Origin: Mesorhizobium prunaredense
GTDB lineage: Bacteria; Pseudomonadota; Alphaproteobacteria; Rhizobiales; Rhizobiaceae
Direction of reading: 5' to 3'
NCBI RefSeq assembly: GCF_900156895.1
Contig: NZ_FTPD01000011.1
Coordinates: 1 to 64,000 of the forward strand
DNA length: 64,000 bases
The translations under genes and the position numbers were made by a program. Shown piece after piece: positions 16,994 to 26,762 of this stretch. The notes under the pieces are model-generated. The model was not told the DNA's origin and did no database searches. It saw nothing but the letters and a program-made list of their open reading frames with translations. Within the stretch, counting starts at the first letter, position 1. Each line of letters opens with the position of its first letter.

Positions 16994-18429
16994 CCGCTGC
17001 CACGCTTTTTCAGTCGATCCTAGCGAGCCTGCCCGAGATCGTGGTGGTCACTGGGGCCTGCATCTTGCTGATTCTGGGACAGCTTGTGCCAAAGGGACAG
17101 GGGTATTTCCTCGTCTGGGCTTCCGCTGCAACCGTGCTGGTTGCGGCCCTGGCGACACTGTTACTGGCGGGCGAGGTGCGGCCGGCCTATTCGGGCATGT
17201 TTATCGCCGACCGCTTCGCGGTTTTCTTCAAGATGGTGTTCTACCTTTCGACCATCCTGACGTTCCTCCTGTCGCGAAAATATGCCGAGATCGAGGGGAT
17301 CGCGTTGAGCGAATACTATGTCCTGTTGCTCTTTGCGCTTTCCGGCATGATGATCGTGGCCTCGGCAACCGATCTTCTGTCGATCTATGTCGGCCTCGAG
17401 CTGATGGCGCTCTCGACCTATGTGCTCACCGGCTTCCTCAGGAAGGAGCGGCGGTCGAACGAGGCGGCGCTGAAATACGTGGTTCTCGGCGGGGTCTCGA
17501 CGGGAATCTTCCTCTACGGCGTCTCGCTGATCTACGGGATCACCGGCACGACGCAGCTCGATGCGATGGCTGCGGCGGTGACCGGCGACCCGCTCGATCC
17601 CGGATTGCTCCTGGCGGTGGTCTTCATCGTCGCGGGGCTGGTCTTCAAGGTCGGCGCGGTGCCGTTCCACATGTGGGTGCCGGACGTCTATGAAGGCGCG
17701 CCGACGACGATCACCGCCTTCATGTCAGTGGGCCCCAAGGCGGCGGGGTTCGCGGTGATCCTGCGCGTGTTCCTCAACCCACTGGTCGCCGCTTCCGACG
17801 CCTGGATCATCGTCGCGGTGATCGCGGTGGTGACGATGGCGCTCGGCAGCTTCGTGGCGCTGGTGCAGGACAATTTCAAGCGCCTGCTCGCCTATTCCAG
17901 CATCGCCCATGCGGGCTTCGCGCTCTTCGGCGTGGTGGCGGGTGGCGCCGACGGGATTGCCGGCGTGATGCTCTACCTGCTGATCTACGCCTTCATGAAT
18001 CTCGGTATCTTCGGCATCGTCATCATGATGCGGAATGGCGATTTCTCCGGCGAGGTCATCGAGGACTACGCCGGCTTCGCCAAGTCGCATCGCGGGCTGG
18101 CGCTTCTGATGCTGCTCTACCTGTTCTCGCTCGCCGGCATTCCGCCGACAGCCGGGTTCTTCGCCAAGTTCTACGTGCTGGTCGCGCTGGTCGAGCGAGG
18201 TTTCGTCATGCTGGCAGTGATCGCGGTGCTGCTGAGCGCCGTCGCCGCCTACTTCTACATCCGCATCGTCATGGTGATCTACATGCGCGAGCCGGAGCGC
18301 GCGTTCGAGCCTGCCCTGACGCCGTCCGTCCGCGCCACGCTCGCCTTGACCGCCGCCGGCACCATCGGCATCGGACTGTTTCCGGCGTGGTTTCTGAGGC
18401 TTGCCCAGAGTTCCGTGTTCGGCGGTTGA
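16990..18429 (+). CDS. nuoN: NADH-quinone oxidoreductase subunit N
   Basis: The 479-aa protein shows NuoN signatures: LLSIYVGLELMALSTYVL with the pump glutamate, VAGLVFKVGAVPFHMWVPDVYEG with the lysine, and FKRLLAYSSIAHAGFALFG. Fourteen helices are expected. It normally sits next to NuoK in the membrane arm. A 152-base gap follows before nuoA, which breaks the otherwise overlapping gene run and may hold an internal promoter. Confidence 0.95.
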   Translation: MTAATLFQSILASLPEIVVVTGACILLILGQLVPKGQGYFLVWASAATVLVAALATLLLAGEVRPAYSGMFIADRFAVFFKMVFYLSTILTFLLSRKYAEIEGIALSEYYVLLLFALSGMMIVASATDLLSIYVGLELMALSTYVLTGFLRKERRSNEAALKYVVLGGVSTGIFLYGVSLIYGITGTTQLDAMAAAVTGDPLDPGLLLAVVFIVAGLVFKVGAVPFHMWVPDVYEGAPTTITAFMSVGPKAAGFAVILRVFLNPLVAASDAWIIVAVIAVVTMALGSFVALVQDNFKRLLAYSSIAHAGFALFGVVAGGADGIAGVMLYLLIYAFMNLGIFGIVIMMRNGDFSGEVIEDYAGFAKSHRGLALLMLLYLFSLAGIPPTAGFFAKFYVLVALVERGFVMLAVIAVLLSAVAAYFYIRIVMVIYMREPERAFEPALTPSVRATLALTAAGTIGIGLFPAWFLRLAQSSVFGG

Positions 18430-18581
18430 CTACGATTGGATTTGCAATGAACCGGCCAACCGAATACTCTTGGCGCTACGAAAGGATGCCCTAGTCGCTG
18501 CACGAGGGCCGCACCGCCGGCCAGAGGATTGGTCGGTCGCAGCTTGAGCAAGCCCTCGGTGGGTGACCGGGGCAGCGCGAC

Positions 18582-18947
18582 ATGACTGGAATGGAATTCC
18601 TGCCGGTTCTCTTCATGGTCGCCGGAATTGTCCTGGTGGCCGTGGCGACGCTGTTCGTCTCCTCGCTCCTGCGCCCGTCCAACCCCTATCCCGCGAAGAA
18701 CATGCCCTATGAGTGCGGCATGGACCCGGCCGGCGAGGCCGCGGGGGGCCGCTTCAGGGTGCAGTTCTTCATCCTCGCAATCTTGCTGGTGGTGTTCGAC
18801 GTCGAGGCGATGTTCCTGTTTCCCTGGGCGGTCGTGCTGAAGGAGATCGGGCTCGTCGGCTATGTCGAGATGTTTGTCTTCATGCTGCTGCTTATCGTGG
18901 GCTTCGCCTACGCCTGGCTGAAAGGAGCGCTGGAATGGGAGGAGTAG
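18582..18947 (+). CDS. nuoA: NADH-quinone oxidoreductase subunit A
   Basis: The 121-aa, three-helix protein contains the NuoA core [41 protein letters not shown], and ends in a short tail. NuoA lies next to NuoH/J at the quinone chamber, and its first loop (here containing Cys) is the conformational A/D switch. It overlaps nuoB by 13 bases. Confidence 0.95.
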   Translation: MTGMEFLPVLFMVAGIVLVAVATLFVSSLLRPSNPYPAKNMPYECGMDPAGEAAGGRFRVQFFILAILLVVFDVEAMFLFPWAVVLKEIGLVGYVEMFVFMLLLIVGFAYAWLKGALEWEE

Positions 18948-19438
18948 GCGAAACGATCCGCGACAGCGTGCTGTTCACCACGGCCGACAGCGTGATCAAC
19001 TGGAGCCGAAGGTCGGCGCTGTGGCCCGAGACCTTCGGCATTGCCTGCTGCGCCATCGAGATGATCTCGGCGGGTTGTGCGCGCTACGATCTCGACCGGT
19101 TCGGTGTGGTATTCCGGCCTTCGCCGCGCCAGTCCGACGTGATGATCATCGCCGGCACCGTGACGCGGAAGTTCGCGCCCGTCGTGCGCCGGCTCTATGA
19201 CCAGATGCCGGAGCCGCGCTGGGTCATCGCGATGGGCACCTGCGCGATCTCGGGCGGGGTCTACAACACCTACGCCGTGGTACAGGGGGCGGAGACTTTC
19301 GTGCCGGTGGACGTGCATGTGCCCGGCTGCCCGCCGCGGCCCGAGGCGCTGATGCATGGCATCCTTCTGCTCCAAGAGAAGATCAAGAGGTCCCGCGCGC
19401 TGGCCGGGACGCCTCTGGATCGGGTCGCGGCGCCATGA
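18935..19438 (+). CDS. nuoB: NADH-quinone oxidoreductase subunit B (cluster N2)
   Basis: The 167-aa subunit holds the last iron-sulfur cluster, N2. The ligands are visible: the adjacent cysteine pair in [12 protein letters not shown], Cys in MGTCAISGG, and Cys in [14 protein letters not shown] at 18935 has AAAGGAGCGC upstream and matches the usual NuoB length; longer readings of this frame are shadows. Its end overlaps nuoC by four bases. Confidence 0.95.
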   Translation: MGGVGETIRDSVLFTTADSVINWSRRSALWPETFGIACCAIEMISAGCARYDLDRFGVVFRPSPRQSDVMIIAGTVTRKFAPVVRRLYDQMPEPRWVIAMGTCAISGGVYNTYAVVQGAETFVPVDVHVPGCPPRPEALMHGILLLQEKIKRSRALAGTPLDRVAAP

Positions 19439-19971
19439 GCGCGAAGACGCCCCTCAACCGCGCCCCCATTGCGGAGCGTTTCGGGGGGGCAATCGAGGAT
19501 CTTGGCTTCGCGCATGGCGTTCATGCCTTTGCCGCTCCGCCTGAAACGATCGTCGAGCTTTGCCGGTTTCTGAAGGAGCACCCGGCGCTCAGGTTCGATT
19601 TCCTGTCCGACATCTGCGGGGTCGATCATCACCCCGAGGCACCGCGCTACGAGGCGGTGTACCACCTCTATTCGCTGCCGAACAAATGGCGCGTTCGCAT
19701 CAAGTGCCGGCTCGGCGATCCGCCGCGGGTCCCGTCGGTGACGGGGGTCTGGCGTACCGCCAACTGGCATGAGCGCGAGGCCTGGGACATGTACGGGATC
19801 AGGTTCGAGGGCCATCCCGATCTGCGCCGGATCTACATGTGGGAGGGGTTCGAGGGTTTCCCGCAGCGCAAGGACTTTCCGCTCCGGGGCTACAGGGACA
19901 AGCTGAACCCGTTTGGCGCCGAAGGGCCCCCGCCGACGCAGCCTGACCTCGCCACCAGGAACATACCGTAA
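19435..19971 (+). CDS. nuoC: NADH-quinone oxidoreductase subunit C
   Basis: The 178-aa peripheral-arm subunit has the 30-kDa signature: [22 protein letters not shown], then [31 protein letters not shown] read in pieces, and KDFPLRGY. It supports NuoB and NuoD near the quinone site. NuoC and NuoD are separate here, unlike in enterobacteria. Confidence 0.94.
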   Translation: MSAKTPLNRAPIAERFGGAIEDLGFAHGVHAFAAPPETIVELCRFLKEHPALRFDFLSDICGVDHHPEAPRYEAVYHLYSLPNKWRVRIKCRLGDPPRVPSVTGVWRTANWHEREAWDMYGIRFEGHPDLRRIYMWEGFEGFPQRKDFPLRGYRDKLNPFGAEGPPPTQPDLATRNIP

Positions 19972-20000
19972 GGGAGATCATTCCACGACAGGAAGCTGAG

Positions 20001-21215
20001 ATGACCGAAGTCACGGAACTGAGCAGGCCCGAAGGCGACGTGCCCGACACCAGGGAGGTGCTTCTCAATCTCGGCCCGCAGCATCCCAGCACGCATGGGG
20101 TGCTGCGGCTCGTCCTTGAGCTGGACGGCGAGTATGTCGCGCGCGTGGACCCGCATATCGGCTACCTCCACCGCGGCACCGAAAAACTGGCCGAGAGCTT
20201 CACCTACACCCAGATTTTTCCGCTGACCGACCGGCTCGACTACCTCTGCCCGCCGTCGAACAATCTGGCCTTCGCGCTGGCGGTGGAGAAGCTCCTGGGC
20301 ATCCAAGCGCCGATCCGCGCGCAATATATCCGCGTGCTGATGGCCGAACTGGCGCGGATCTCCGGTCATCTCATGATCACCGGCGCGCTGCCGATGGACC
20401 TGGGCGCCATGACCGCGTTGCTTTACGCCATGCGCGAACGCGAAATGATCATGGACCTGATGGAGATGATCAGCGGGGCGCGGATGCACACCTCGTTTTG
20501 CCGGGTCGGCGGTGTGCGCGAGGATCTGCCCGACGGGTTCTTCCCCAAGATCAGGGAGTTCTGCGAAATCTTCCCGAATCGGATTCGCGACTATGAACGG
20601 CTGGTCGAGAACAACCGGGTGTTCCTGAAACGCACGCATGGGATCGGCGTGATCTCCGCCGAGGACGGCATCGATCTTGGCCTGAGCGGCCCGAACCTGC
20701 GGGCCTCGGGCGTCGACTGGGACATCCGCCGCGACGAGCCTTACGAGATCTACGACCGGCTCGCTTTCAACGTCATTACCCGCGATGAGGGTGATTGCTA
20801 CGCGCGCTGGCGATGCCGCGTCGAGGAGATGCGCGAGAGCGTCCGGATCATCGAGCAATGCCTTGACCAGATGCCCGAGGGGCCGTTCCAGGTCGATATG
20901 CCGACCATCGCTTTCCCGGTGGACAAGGACAGGGTGCACTGCTCGATGGAGGCGCTGATCCAGCATTTCGACCTCTCGGCCTATGGCTTCAAGGTGCCGA
21001 AGGGCGAGGTCTATTCGGCGATCGAGGCGCCAAAGGGCGAGCTCGGGTTCTACATCATCAGCGACGGGTCGCAAAAACCGTTCCGGATGAAAGTGCGGGC
21101 ACCGTCGTTCGTCAATCTGCAGGCACTGTTCGGGGTCAGCAATGCACGCTACCTGGCGGACATGATCGCCGTGCTGGGCAGCCTCGACCCGGTGATGGCG
21201 GAGGTGGACAAGTAG
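20001..21215 (+). CDS. nuoD: NADH-quinone oxidoreductase subunit D (49 kDa)
   Basis: The 404-aa subunit forms most of the quinone-binding pocket. Signatures are LGPQHPSTHGVLRLVL (with the loop His residues), HIGYLHRGTEKLAE, YLCPPSNNLAFALAVEKLL, SGARMHTSFCRVGGVREDLP, and the end ALFGVSNARYLADMIAVLGSLDPVMAEVD. Length is normal. ATG 20001 is chosen as the family start. Confidence 0.95.
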   Translation: MTEVTELSRPEGDVPDTREVLLNLGPQHPSTHGVLRLVLELDGEYVARVDPHIGYLHRGTEKLAESFTYTQIFPLTDRLDYLCPPSNNLAFALAVEKLLGIQAPIRAQYIRVLMAELARISGHLMITGALPMDLGAMTALLYAMREREMIMDLMEMISGARMHTSFCRVGGVREDLPDGFFPKIREFCEIFPNRIRDYERLVENNRVFLKRTHGIGVISAEDGIDLGLSGPNLRASGVDWDIRRDEPYEIYDRLAFNVITRDEGDCYARWRCRVEEMRESVRIIEQCLDQMPEGPFQVDMPTIAFPVDKDRVHCSMEALIQHFDLSAYGFKVPKGEVYSAIEAPKGELGFYIISDGSQKPFRMKVRAPSFVNLQALFGVSNARYLADMIAVLGSLDPVMAEVDK

Positions 21216-21232
21216 CAGGGGATTTGGACGCG

Positions 21233-21748
21233 ATGAACATGCGCGAAAAGATCGAGGCGGCTGCGGCGCGGTATCCTGACCAGCGCTCAGCGATCATGCC
21301 CGCGCTTCTGATCGCGCAAAAGGACCATGGCCATCTGCCCGGCCCGGTGTTGGAAGAGGTCGCCGATATCCTCGGTGTCGAGCGGATCTGGGTCTACGAA
21401 TTGGCGACCTTCTACACCCTCTTCCATACCGAGCCGGTGGGTCTGTTCCACTTGCAACTCTGCGACAACCTATCCTGTATGCTGCGCCGATCCGAGGACC
21501 TGCTGAGGCATCTGGAGACTGTGCTGGGGATCGAAAAGGGCGGCACGACCCCGGACGGGCTGTTCACGCTTTCGACCGTCGAATGCCTCGGCGCTTGCGA
21601 GATGGCCCCGGTGATGCAGGTCGGCGACGACTATCACGGCGACCTCGACATTGCGCGGATCGATGCGCTCTTGGACAGGCTGCGCGCGACGGCGGGGCAA
21701 GCTACGGGCGCCGCCGATCTCGCCGCCGCAGCACCGCCGGGTGAATAG
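21233..21748 (+). CDS. nuoE: NADH-quinone oxidoreductase subunit E (24 kDa, 2Fe-2S)
   Basis: The 171-aa protein is the thioredoxin-like 2Fe-2S subunit. Cluster N1a ligands appear as Cys-x4-Cys (LQLCDNLSCML) and Cys-x3-Cys (VECLGACEMAP). It pairs with NuoF in the NADH module. The start could be TTG 21224 (right behind AGGGGA), ATG 21233 or ATG 21239; I chose the middle one. It ends in a short Ala/Pro-rich tail four bases before nuoF. Confidence 0.92.
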   Translation: MNMREKIEAAAARYPDQRSAIMPALLIAQKDHGHLPGPVLEEVADILGVERIWVYELATFYTLFHTEPVGLFHLQLCDNLSCMLRRSEDLLRHLETVLGIEKGGTTPDGLFTLSTVECLGACEMAPVMQVGDDYHGDLDIARIDALLDRLRATAGQATGAADLAAAAPPGE

Positions 21749-21752
21749 CGCC

Positions 21753-23018
21753 ATGTTCGAACCGGTCCTTCTCAGGAACATGGACGTGCCGGATGGTCAT
21801 CTGCTCGCGACCTACGAGGCCGGCGGCGGCTACCAGGCACTGGCGAAGGCGCTGCGCGAGCACACGCCCGACGAGATCGTCGACCTCGTCAAGCAATCGA
21901 ACCTGCGCGGTCGCGGCGGGGCCGGCTTCCCGACCGGGATGAAATGGAGCTTCGTGCCGAAGCGGGCCGGTAAGCCGAAATACCTGTGCTGCAACGCCGA
22001 TGAGGGCGAGCCCGGCACCTTCAAGGACCGGATCATCATGGAGCGTGACCCGCACCAGCTGATCGAGGGCATGGCGATCAGCGCCTACGCGATCGGGGCC
22101 GAAACCGCCTATGTCTATATCCGCGGAGAATACGTGCTGGCGATACGGCGGCTGGAGCAGGCGATCGCCGAGGCCCATGAGAAGGGTTATCTGGGAACGC
22201 GGATTCTGGGCTCGGATTTCAGTTTCGTCGTGCATATCCATTGCGGCGCCGGCGCCTATATCTGCGGCGAGGAGACCGCGATGCTCGACTCGCTCGAAGG
22301 CAAGCGGGCGCAGCCGCGTCTGAAACCGCCGTTTCCGGCGGTCGAAGGGCTCTACGCCAGCCCGACCGCGATCAACAACGTCGAGACGCTGGCCTGCGTG
22401 CCGCATATTCTGGCGCGCGGGCCGGACTGGTTCCGCGGCATCGGCCCGGACAAGAGCCCCGGCCCGAAGCTCTATTGCCTCAGCGGGCAGGTGCGGAAAC
22501 CGGGCCTTTACGAGCTGCCAATGGGCATACCGCTGCGCGAACTGGTCGAGGACCACGCCGGCGGGCCGCCACCGGGGCGCAAGATCAAGGCGGTGATTCC
22601 CGGCGGGGTCTCGGCGCCCCTGATCCCGGAGTGCGGGCTGGACGTTGGGATGGACTTCGACTCGCTGGCCGCCGCCGGCTCGATGCTCGGCTCGGCCGGG
22701 GTGATCGTGATCGACGACTCGACCTGCATGGTCAAGGTCGCCACCCGGATCATCGAGTTCTTCCATCACGAGTCCTGCGGCAAGTGCACGCCGTGCCGCG
22801 AAGGGCTGAATTGGGTCGTGAAAGTGCTGCGCCGGGTCGAGGCGGGGCAGGGCGCGCCGGGCGATCTGGAACAGCTGGAGGCGCTCTGCAAGGGCATTTT
22901 CGGCAACTCGTTCTGCGCACTGGGCGACGGCGCGGCTATGGGGCTCAAGGCGGCATTGGCGCATTTCGAACATGAATTCGTCGCCCATATCGAGGAGCAG
23001 AGGTGCCCGTTTCACTGA
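21753..23018 (+). CDS. nuoF: NADH-quinone oxidoreductase subunit F (51 kDa, FMN)
   Basis: The 421-aa subunit binds NADH and FMN (LRGRGGAGFPTGMKWSF and CNADEGEPGTFKDR) and cluster N3 (SCGKCTPCREG plus FCALGDGAA). It oxidises NADH and hands electrons to NuoE and NuoG. ATG 21753 gives the family start MFEPVLLRN. Length is standard. Its presence means this complex I can use NADH, or produce it when run in reverse. Confidence 0.95.
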   Translation: MFEPVLLRNMDVPDGHLLATYEAGGGYQALAKALREHTPDEIVDLVKQSNLRGRGGAGFPTGMKWSFVPKRAGKPKYLCCNADEGEPGTFKDRIIMERDPHQLIEGMAISAYAIGAETAYVYIRGEYVLAIRRLEQAIAEAHEKGYLGTRILGSDFSFVVHIHCGAGAYICGEETAMLDSLEGKRAQPRLKPPFPAVEGLYASPTAINNVETLACVPHILARGPDWFRGIGPDKSPGPKLYCLSGQVRKPGLYELPMGIPLRELVEDHAGGPPPGRKIKAVIPGGVSAPLIPECGLDVGMDFDSLAAAGSMLGSAGVIVIDDSTCMVKVATRIIEFFHHESCGKCTPCREGLNWVVKVLRRVEAGQGAPGDLEQLEALCKGIFGNSFCALGDGAAMGLKAALAHFEHEFVAHIEEQRCPFH

Positions 23019-23049
23019 GGAGCGCGCAGGGAGAAGGCCGCAAGAAGTC

Positions 23050-25662
23050 ATGGTTAGCGTCACGATCGATGAACAAACGCTGGAAGTGGAGGCAGGCTCT
23101 ACGGTGCTGCAGGCCGCCGAGCGTTTGGGCATCGAAATCCCGACCTTCTGCTATCTGAAGCGGCTGCCGGCGCTGGCCTCCTGCCGCATGTGCCTGGTGG
23201 AGATCGAGGGGCAACGGCGGCTGCAGCCTTCCTGCGCCACCGCGGTCACCGACGGCATGGTGGTGCGGACTAACACGCCGCTGATCGACGAAACGCGCTC
23301 TTCCATGCTCGACATGCTGCTCGCCAACCACCCCCTCGACTGCCCGATCTGTGACAAGGGCGGCGAATGTGAGCTTCAGGACCAGGTGATGGCGTACGGG
23401 CCCCGCGAAAGCCGATTCCGCGATGCCAAACGTGTGTTCCACTCCGCGGACATCCGTCTCAGCCCCGTGATCATCATGAACGTCAACCGCTGCATCCAGT
23501 GCCAGCGCTGCGTCCGGATGTGCGAGGACGTGGTCGGCGCAGTCGCCTTGGGCACCATCGAAAAAGGCATGGATACCGCCGTCACCGGCTTCGAGGGCAG
23601 TCTCGCGAGTTGCGACCAGTGCGGCAATTGCGTCGAGGTGTGCCCGGTCGGCGCGCTGATGAGCTTCCCCTATCGCTACAAGGCACGGCCCTGGGATCTG
23701 GTCGAGACCGACACGGTCTGCCCGCATTGCGGCACCGGCTGCCAGCTCACCGTCGGCGCGCGCAAGGGCGAGTTCATGCGGGTCCGCTCGAAGTGGGAGC
23801 ATGGCGTCAATCGCGAAACGCTCTGCGTTCGGGGGCGCTTCGGCCTCGACTTCGTCGGGAGCCGGGACCGGATCAAGCGGCCGATGATCCGTCGTGACGG
23901 CGCACTGGTTCCGGTTTCCTGGGACGTAGCCGGGGACTACCTGCGCCGGCGCCTGTCGGCCGTCGAGAGCAAGGCTGCGGGCGGGCTGGCCTCGCCGCGC
24001 CTGCCCAACGAGGTGCTTTATCAGTTCCAGAAGCTGATGCGGACGGTATTCCGGACCAACAACATCGACTGCTCGTCGCGCTGGTCCACGCCCTTCGAGA
24101 CGCTCGGCCCGTTGGTGGCGGGCTTCTACACCCGCGCGCCGCTGGAGGAGGTGATCGGCAACGACTGCGTGCTTGTCGTCGGGGGCAACGTGACCGACGA
24201 AAACCCGGTCACCGAATACCTGCTGCGAGACGCGGCGCGGCGGCGGCAGACAACGTTGATCATGCTCTCGGCGCGGCCATCCCGGCTTGATGCCGATGCC
24301 CGAGCGGTCGTTCGCGTTGCGCCGGGCGCTGAGGCCGCGAGCCTCGCCGCGGTGGCAGCGGCGCTGGTCGCGGGAGCCGGTCAGAACTCGGTGGGCGAAG
24401 TTATTGCGGACATCGATGCGACAACCGGAGGGCCAGCAGCGACCACCGGCAGCGACGGGCCGGACCGTCTGGCCGCCCTACTGCTGAAAGGTCGAAGCGT
24501 CACCGTGCTTGTCAGCGCCGACCTCTTGAGGCTTTCCGAAGCGCGCGCAACGCTGCAGCAGCTCACCAACCTGTTGCGGGTTCTCCGCGTGCTCGGCAAG
24601 GGCCCAGCGATGCAGTTCCTCTTCGACCGAGCCAACCAGCTAGGCGCTTGGGACATGGGGGTTCTGCCGGCGGTCCTGCCGGGGCTGCGCCCGGTCGGTG
24701 ATCACGCGGCGCGCACAGCTCTCATACGGGCCTGGGGCGCCGAAATTCCGCCCGAGCCGGGCGCGGATCTCGACGCAATGCTGGCGCTTTGTGACAAGGG
24801 GCGGGTAGGCGCGCTTTATATCGTCGGAAGCGACCCCCTGATGACCTATCCCGACCGGGGATTCGTCAAGCGGGCGCTTGATGCCACCGATCTCCTGATC
24901 GTGCAGGACACCTTCCTCACCGATACCGTGGGTCTGGCCGATGTCGTCCTGCCTGCGGCGGGTTATGGAGAGGAATCCGGCACCTTCACCAACAACGAGG
25001 GCCGGATCCAGGCGGTCCGCAAGTTCCGCGAACCCGCCTTCGAGGCGCGGGGCAATCTGGCGATCTTGGACTTCGTCGCAGCGCTCCGCAACCAGGCAAT
25101 GCAACCGTCGATGCAAGGCGAAATCTTCCGCGAGATTGCCCGGCTGGTTCCGGCCTACCAAGGGCTGACGCAGGACGGGCTTGGGGCCGACGGAGCATTC
25201 ACCAAGGCGGCTCCCGGCCCACCGGCCGGCGCGTTCTTCGCCTCTCCACCTGCCCCGAATGCAGCAGACCGGCTCATGTTGGTCACCGGCAACTGCCTGT
25301 TCCACAATGGATATCTTTCCGAACGCTCGGAGATCCTGAATACGGTGGCGGATGACCCATATGTTGAGATGAGCGCGTGGGACGCCGCGCAGCTTTGCCT
25401 TTCGGATCGCGATCAGGTGGTCGTGCGATCCGCCCAGGGCGAACTGAGGGCGCAGCTCAAGGTCAACAGGCATTTTCCCCCGGGCCTCGTGTTCGTGCCT
25501 GAAAACTATAGAGACCTGCGTCTCAACAGCCTTATGCGGCGGGGCGAATACCCTTGTCCGGTGGAGGTTCAAAAGGCGCACGCTGCCTTCGCCACCGGAG
25601 TCGGGGCGCGCCCTGAAAGTCGCGGCCAAGGCATTGCCGAGCTTCCGGGCAGTTCACCCTAA
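23050..25662 (+). CDS. nuoG: NADH-quinone oxidoreductase subunit G (75 kDa)
   Basis: The 870-aa subunit has an N-terminal 2Fe-2S ferredoxin domain (FCYLKRL, SCRMCLVEIEG), HCx-type and 4Fe-4S clusters (CPICDKGGECELQD, CIQCQRCVRMCED, CDQCGNCVEVCPVGAL), then a molybdopterin-oxidoreductase-like domain that starts with CPHCGTGCQLTVG and a fourth Cys in ETLCVRGRFG, so the optional N7 cluster is probably present. It is longer than mitochondrial forms but in the bacterial range. It ends the + strand run and converges with a CBS gene 23 bases away. Confidence 0.94.
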   Translation: MVSVTIDEQTLEVEAGSTVLQAAERLGIEIPTFCYLKRLPALASCRMCLVEIEGQRRLQPSCATAVTDGMVVRTNTPLIDETRSSMLDMLLANHPLDCPICDKGGECELQDQVMAYGPRESRFRDAKRVFHSADIRLSPVIIMNVNRCIQCQRCVRMCEDVVGAVALGTIEKGMDTAVTGFEGSLASCDQCGNCVEVCPVGALMSFPYRYKARPWDLVETDTVCPHCGTGCQLTVGARKGEFMRVRSKWEHGVNRETLCVRGRFGLDFVGSRDRIKRPMIRRDGALVPVSWDVAGDYLRRRLSAVESKAAGGLASPRLPNEVLYQFQKLMRTVFRTNNIDCSSRWSTPFETLGPLVAGFYTRAPLEEVIGNDCVLVVGGNVTDENPVTEYLLRDAARRRQTTLIMLSARPSRLDADARAVVRVAPGAEAASLAAVAAALVAGAGQNSVGEVIADIDATTGGPAATTGSDGPDRLAALLLKGRSVTVLVSADLLRLSEARATLQQLTNLLRVLRVLGKGPAMQFLFDRANQLGAWDMGVLPAVLPGLRPVGDHAARTALIRAWGAEIPPEPGADLDAMLALCDKGRVGALYIVGSDPLMTYPDRGFVKRALDATDLLIVQDTFLTDTVGLADVVLPAAGYGEESGTFTNNEGRIQAVRKFREPAFEARGNLAILDFVAALRNQAMQPSMQGEIFREIARLVPAYQGLTQDGLGADGAFTKAAPGPPAGAFFASPPAPNAADRLMLVTGNCLFHNGYLSERSEILNTVADDPYVEMSAWDAAQLCLSDRDQVVVRSAQGELRAQLKVNRHFPPGLVFVPENYRDLRLNSLMRRGEYPCPVEVQKAHAAFATGVGARPESRGQGIAELPGSSP

Positions 25663-25685
25663 TCGGCTCCCCCGGGTTTGCATCC

Positions 25686-26126
25686 TCAGTGATAAGGGGT
25701 CCCGGCAATGTAATCGCTCAACGCTTGCTCGGTACGGAGCAATTCGTCGAGCCGGTGCTTGACCACGTTGCCGATGCTCACCACGCCGACAGAAGCGTCG
25801 CCATCCATGACCAACACATGGCGCGTGCGTCGGTCGGTCATGAGCGACATCACAAAGGGCAGCAAATCCTGTGTCGAACAGGTCACCACACTGCGGTTCA
25901 TGATGTCGGCGACCCGCATTGTGGGCGCCTCGATTCCGTATTCAGCCACCGCATAGCAGCAGTCCCGCTCCGACAGCGTGCCCAGGCATTCCCCGGGCGA
26001 ACGGCTGACGACCACGAATCCGATGTTGTTGTCCCGAAACAGCCGCAGGACTTCTACGACCGTCTGATCTGGTGTGACCGAGATGAGCTCGGGAGATTTG
26101 GTCTTCAAGATTTGGCGGACAAGCAT
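25686..26126 (-). CDS. Two-CBS-domain protein downstream of nuoG
   Basis: The 146-aa protein has two CBS domains (IGFVVVSRSPGECLGTLSERD and RHVLVMDGDASVGVVSIGNVV). Such pairs sense adenylates or NAD. AGGAGGCTCAG precedes its ATG. It is on the minus strand together with nuoI and nuoH, most likely in one transcript H-I-CBS. Together with 10518 it brackets the complex I genes, but sequence identity between the two is modest, so they are not a recent duplication. Confidence 0.87.
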   Translation of the reverse strand: MLVRQILKTKSPELISVTPDQTVVEVLRLFRDNNIGFVVVSRSPGECLGTLSERDCCYAVAEYGIEAPTMRVADIMNRSVVTCSTQDLLPFVMSLMTDRRTRHVLVMDGDASVGVVSIGNVVKHRLDELLRTEQALSDYIAGTPYH

Positions 26127-26165
26127 CTGAGCCTCCTGTGCTCCGGCTTGACGGCTGCCGCGCGT

Positions 26166-26732
26166 TCACGTTCGGCGGATATTCCGCCACCAGTCGTATC
26201 CCTGCGGCTCGCTCGTCTCGACCAGCACGTCCTGTTCGGTGTTCAGGCGCGCGGCGACCACGCCGCCGCCGGTCGTCGCCTTGCCCGGTTTGTCGAGCAG
26301 ATCGTCGCGCCCGACCACCAGGTCACGCGAGGAAAAACTCGAGAATTCGTACTGTTGGCCGAGCGCGATCGCGTCCGCCGGGCAGGCGTCCTCGCACAGC
26401 CCGCAGAACAGGCACCGGGCCATGTCGATCTCGAATTTTGCCGGGCGCCGGTTGCCCTTCTCGTCCTCGTAGGGGATGACTTCGATGCAGTAGCAGGGAC
26501 AAATCCGCGCGCAGAGTTCGCAGGCCACGCACTTGATCTCGCCCTCTTCGTCGCGCTTCAGGAAGTGATGCCCGCGGTAACGCGAATAGGGCAACCATTT
26601 TTCCTTGTCCGGATACTGCATGGTCACGGATCTGGAGAACATGTAGCCGAAGGTCAGCGCAAGGCCGTCCGCCAGATCGGCGAAGAACGCCCAGCCGATC
26701 CATGTTCCACTTCTGTCCGGTGCGTGCGACAT
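26166..26732 (-). CDS. nuoI: NADH-quinone oxidoreductase subunit I (8Fe ferredoxin)
   Basis: The 188-aa subunit carries two 4Fe-4S motifs for N6a and N6b: CVACELCARICPCYC and CLFCGLCEDACPADAI. The N-terminal WIGWAFFADLADGLALTFGYMF is the usual amphipathic region facing the membrane. It is on the opposite strand to nuoA-G. Distance to nuoH upstream is 30 bases, so H and I are co-transcribed. Confidence 0.95.
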   Translation of the reverse strand: MSHAPDRSGTWIGWAFFADLADGLALTFGYMFSRSVTMQYPDKEKWLPYSRYRGHHFLKRDEEGEIKCVACELCARICPCYCIEVIPYEDEKGNRRPAKFEIDMARCLFCGLCEDACPADAIALGQQYEFSSFSSRDLVVGRDDLLDKPGKATTGGGVVAARLNTEQDVLVETSEPQGYDWWRNIRRT

Positions 26733-26762
26733 CGCCGCCTCGCTGCGGAGCCGCTGCGGCCC

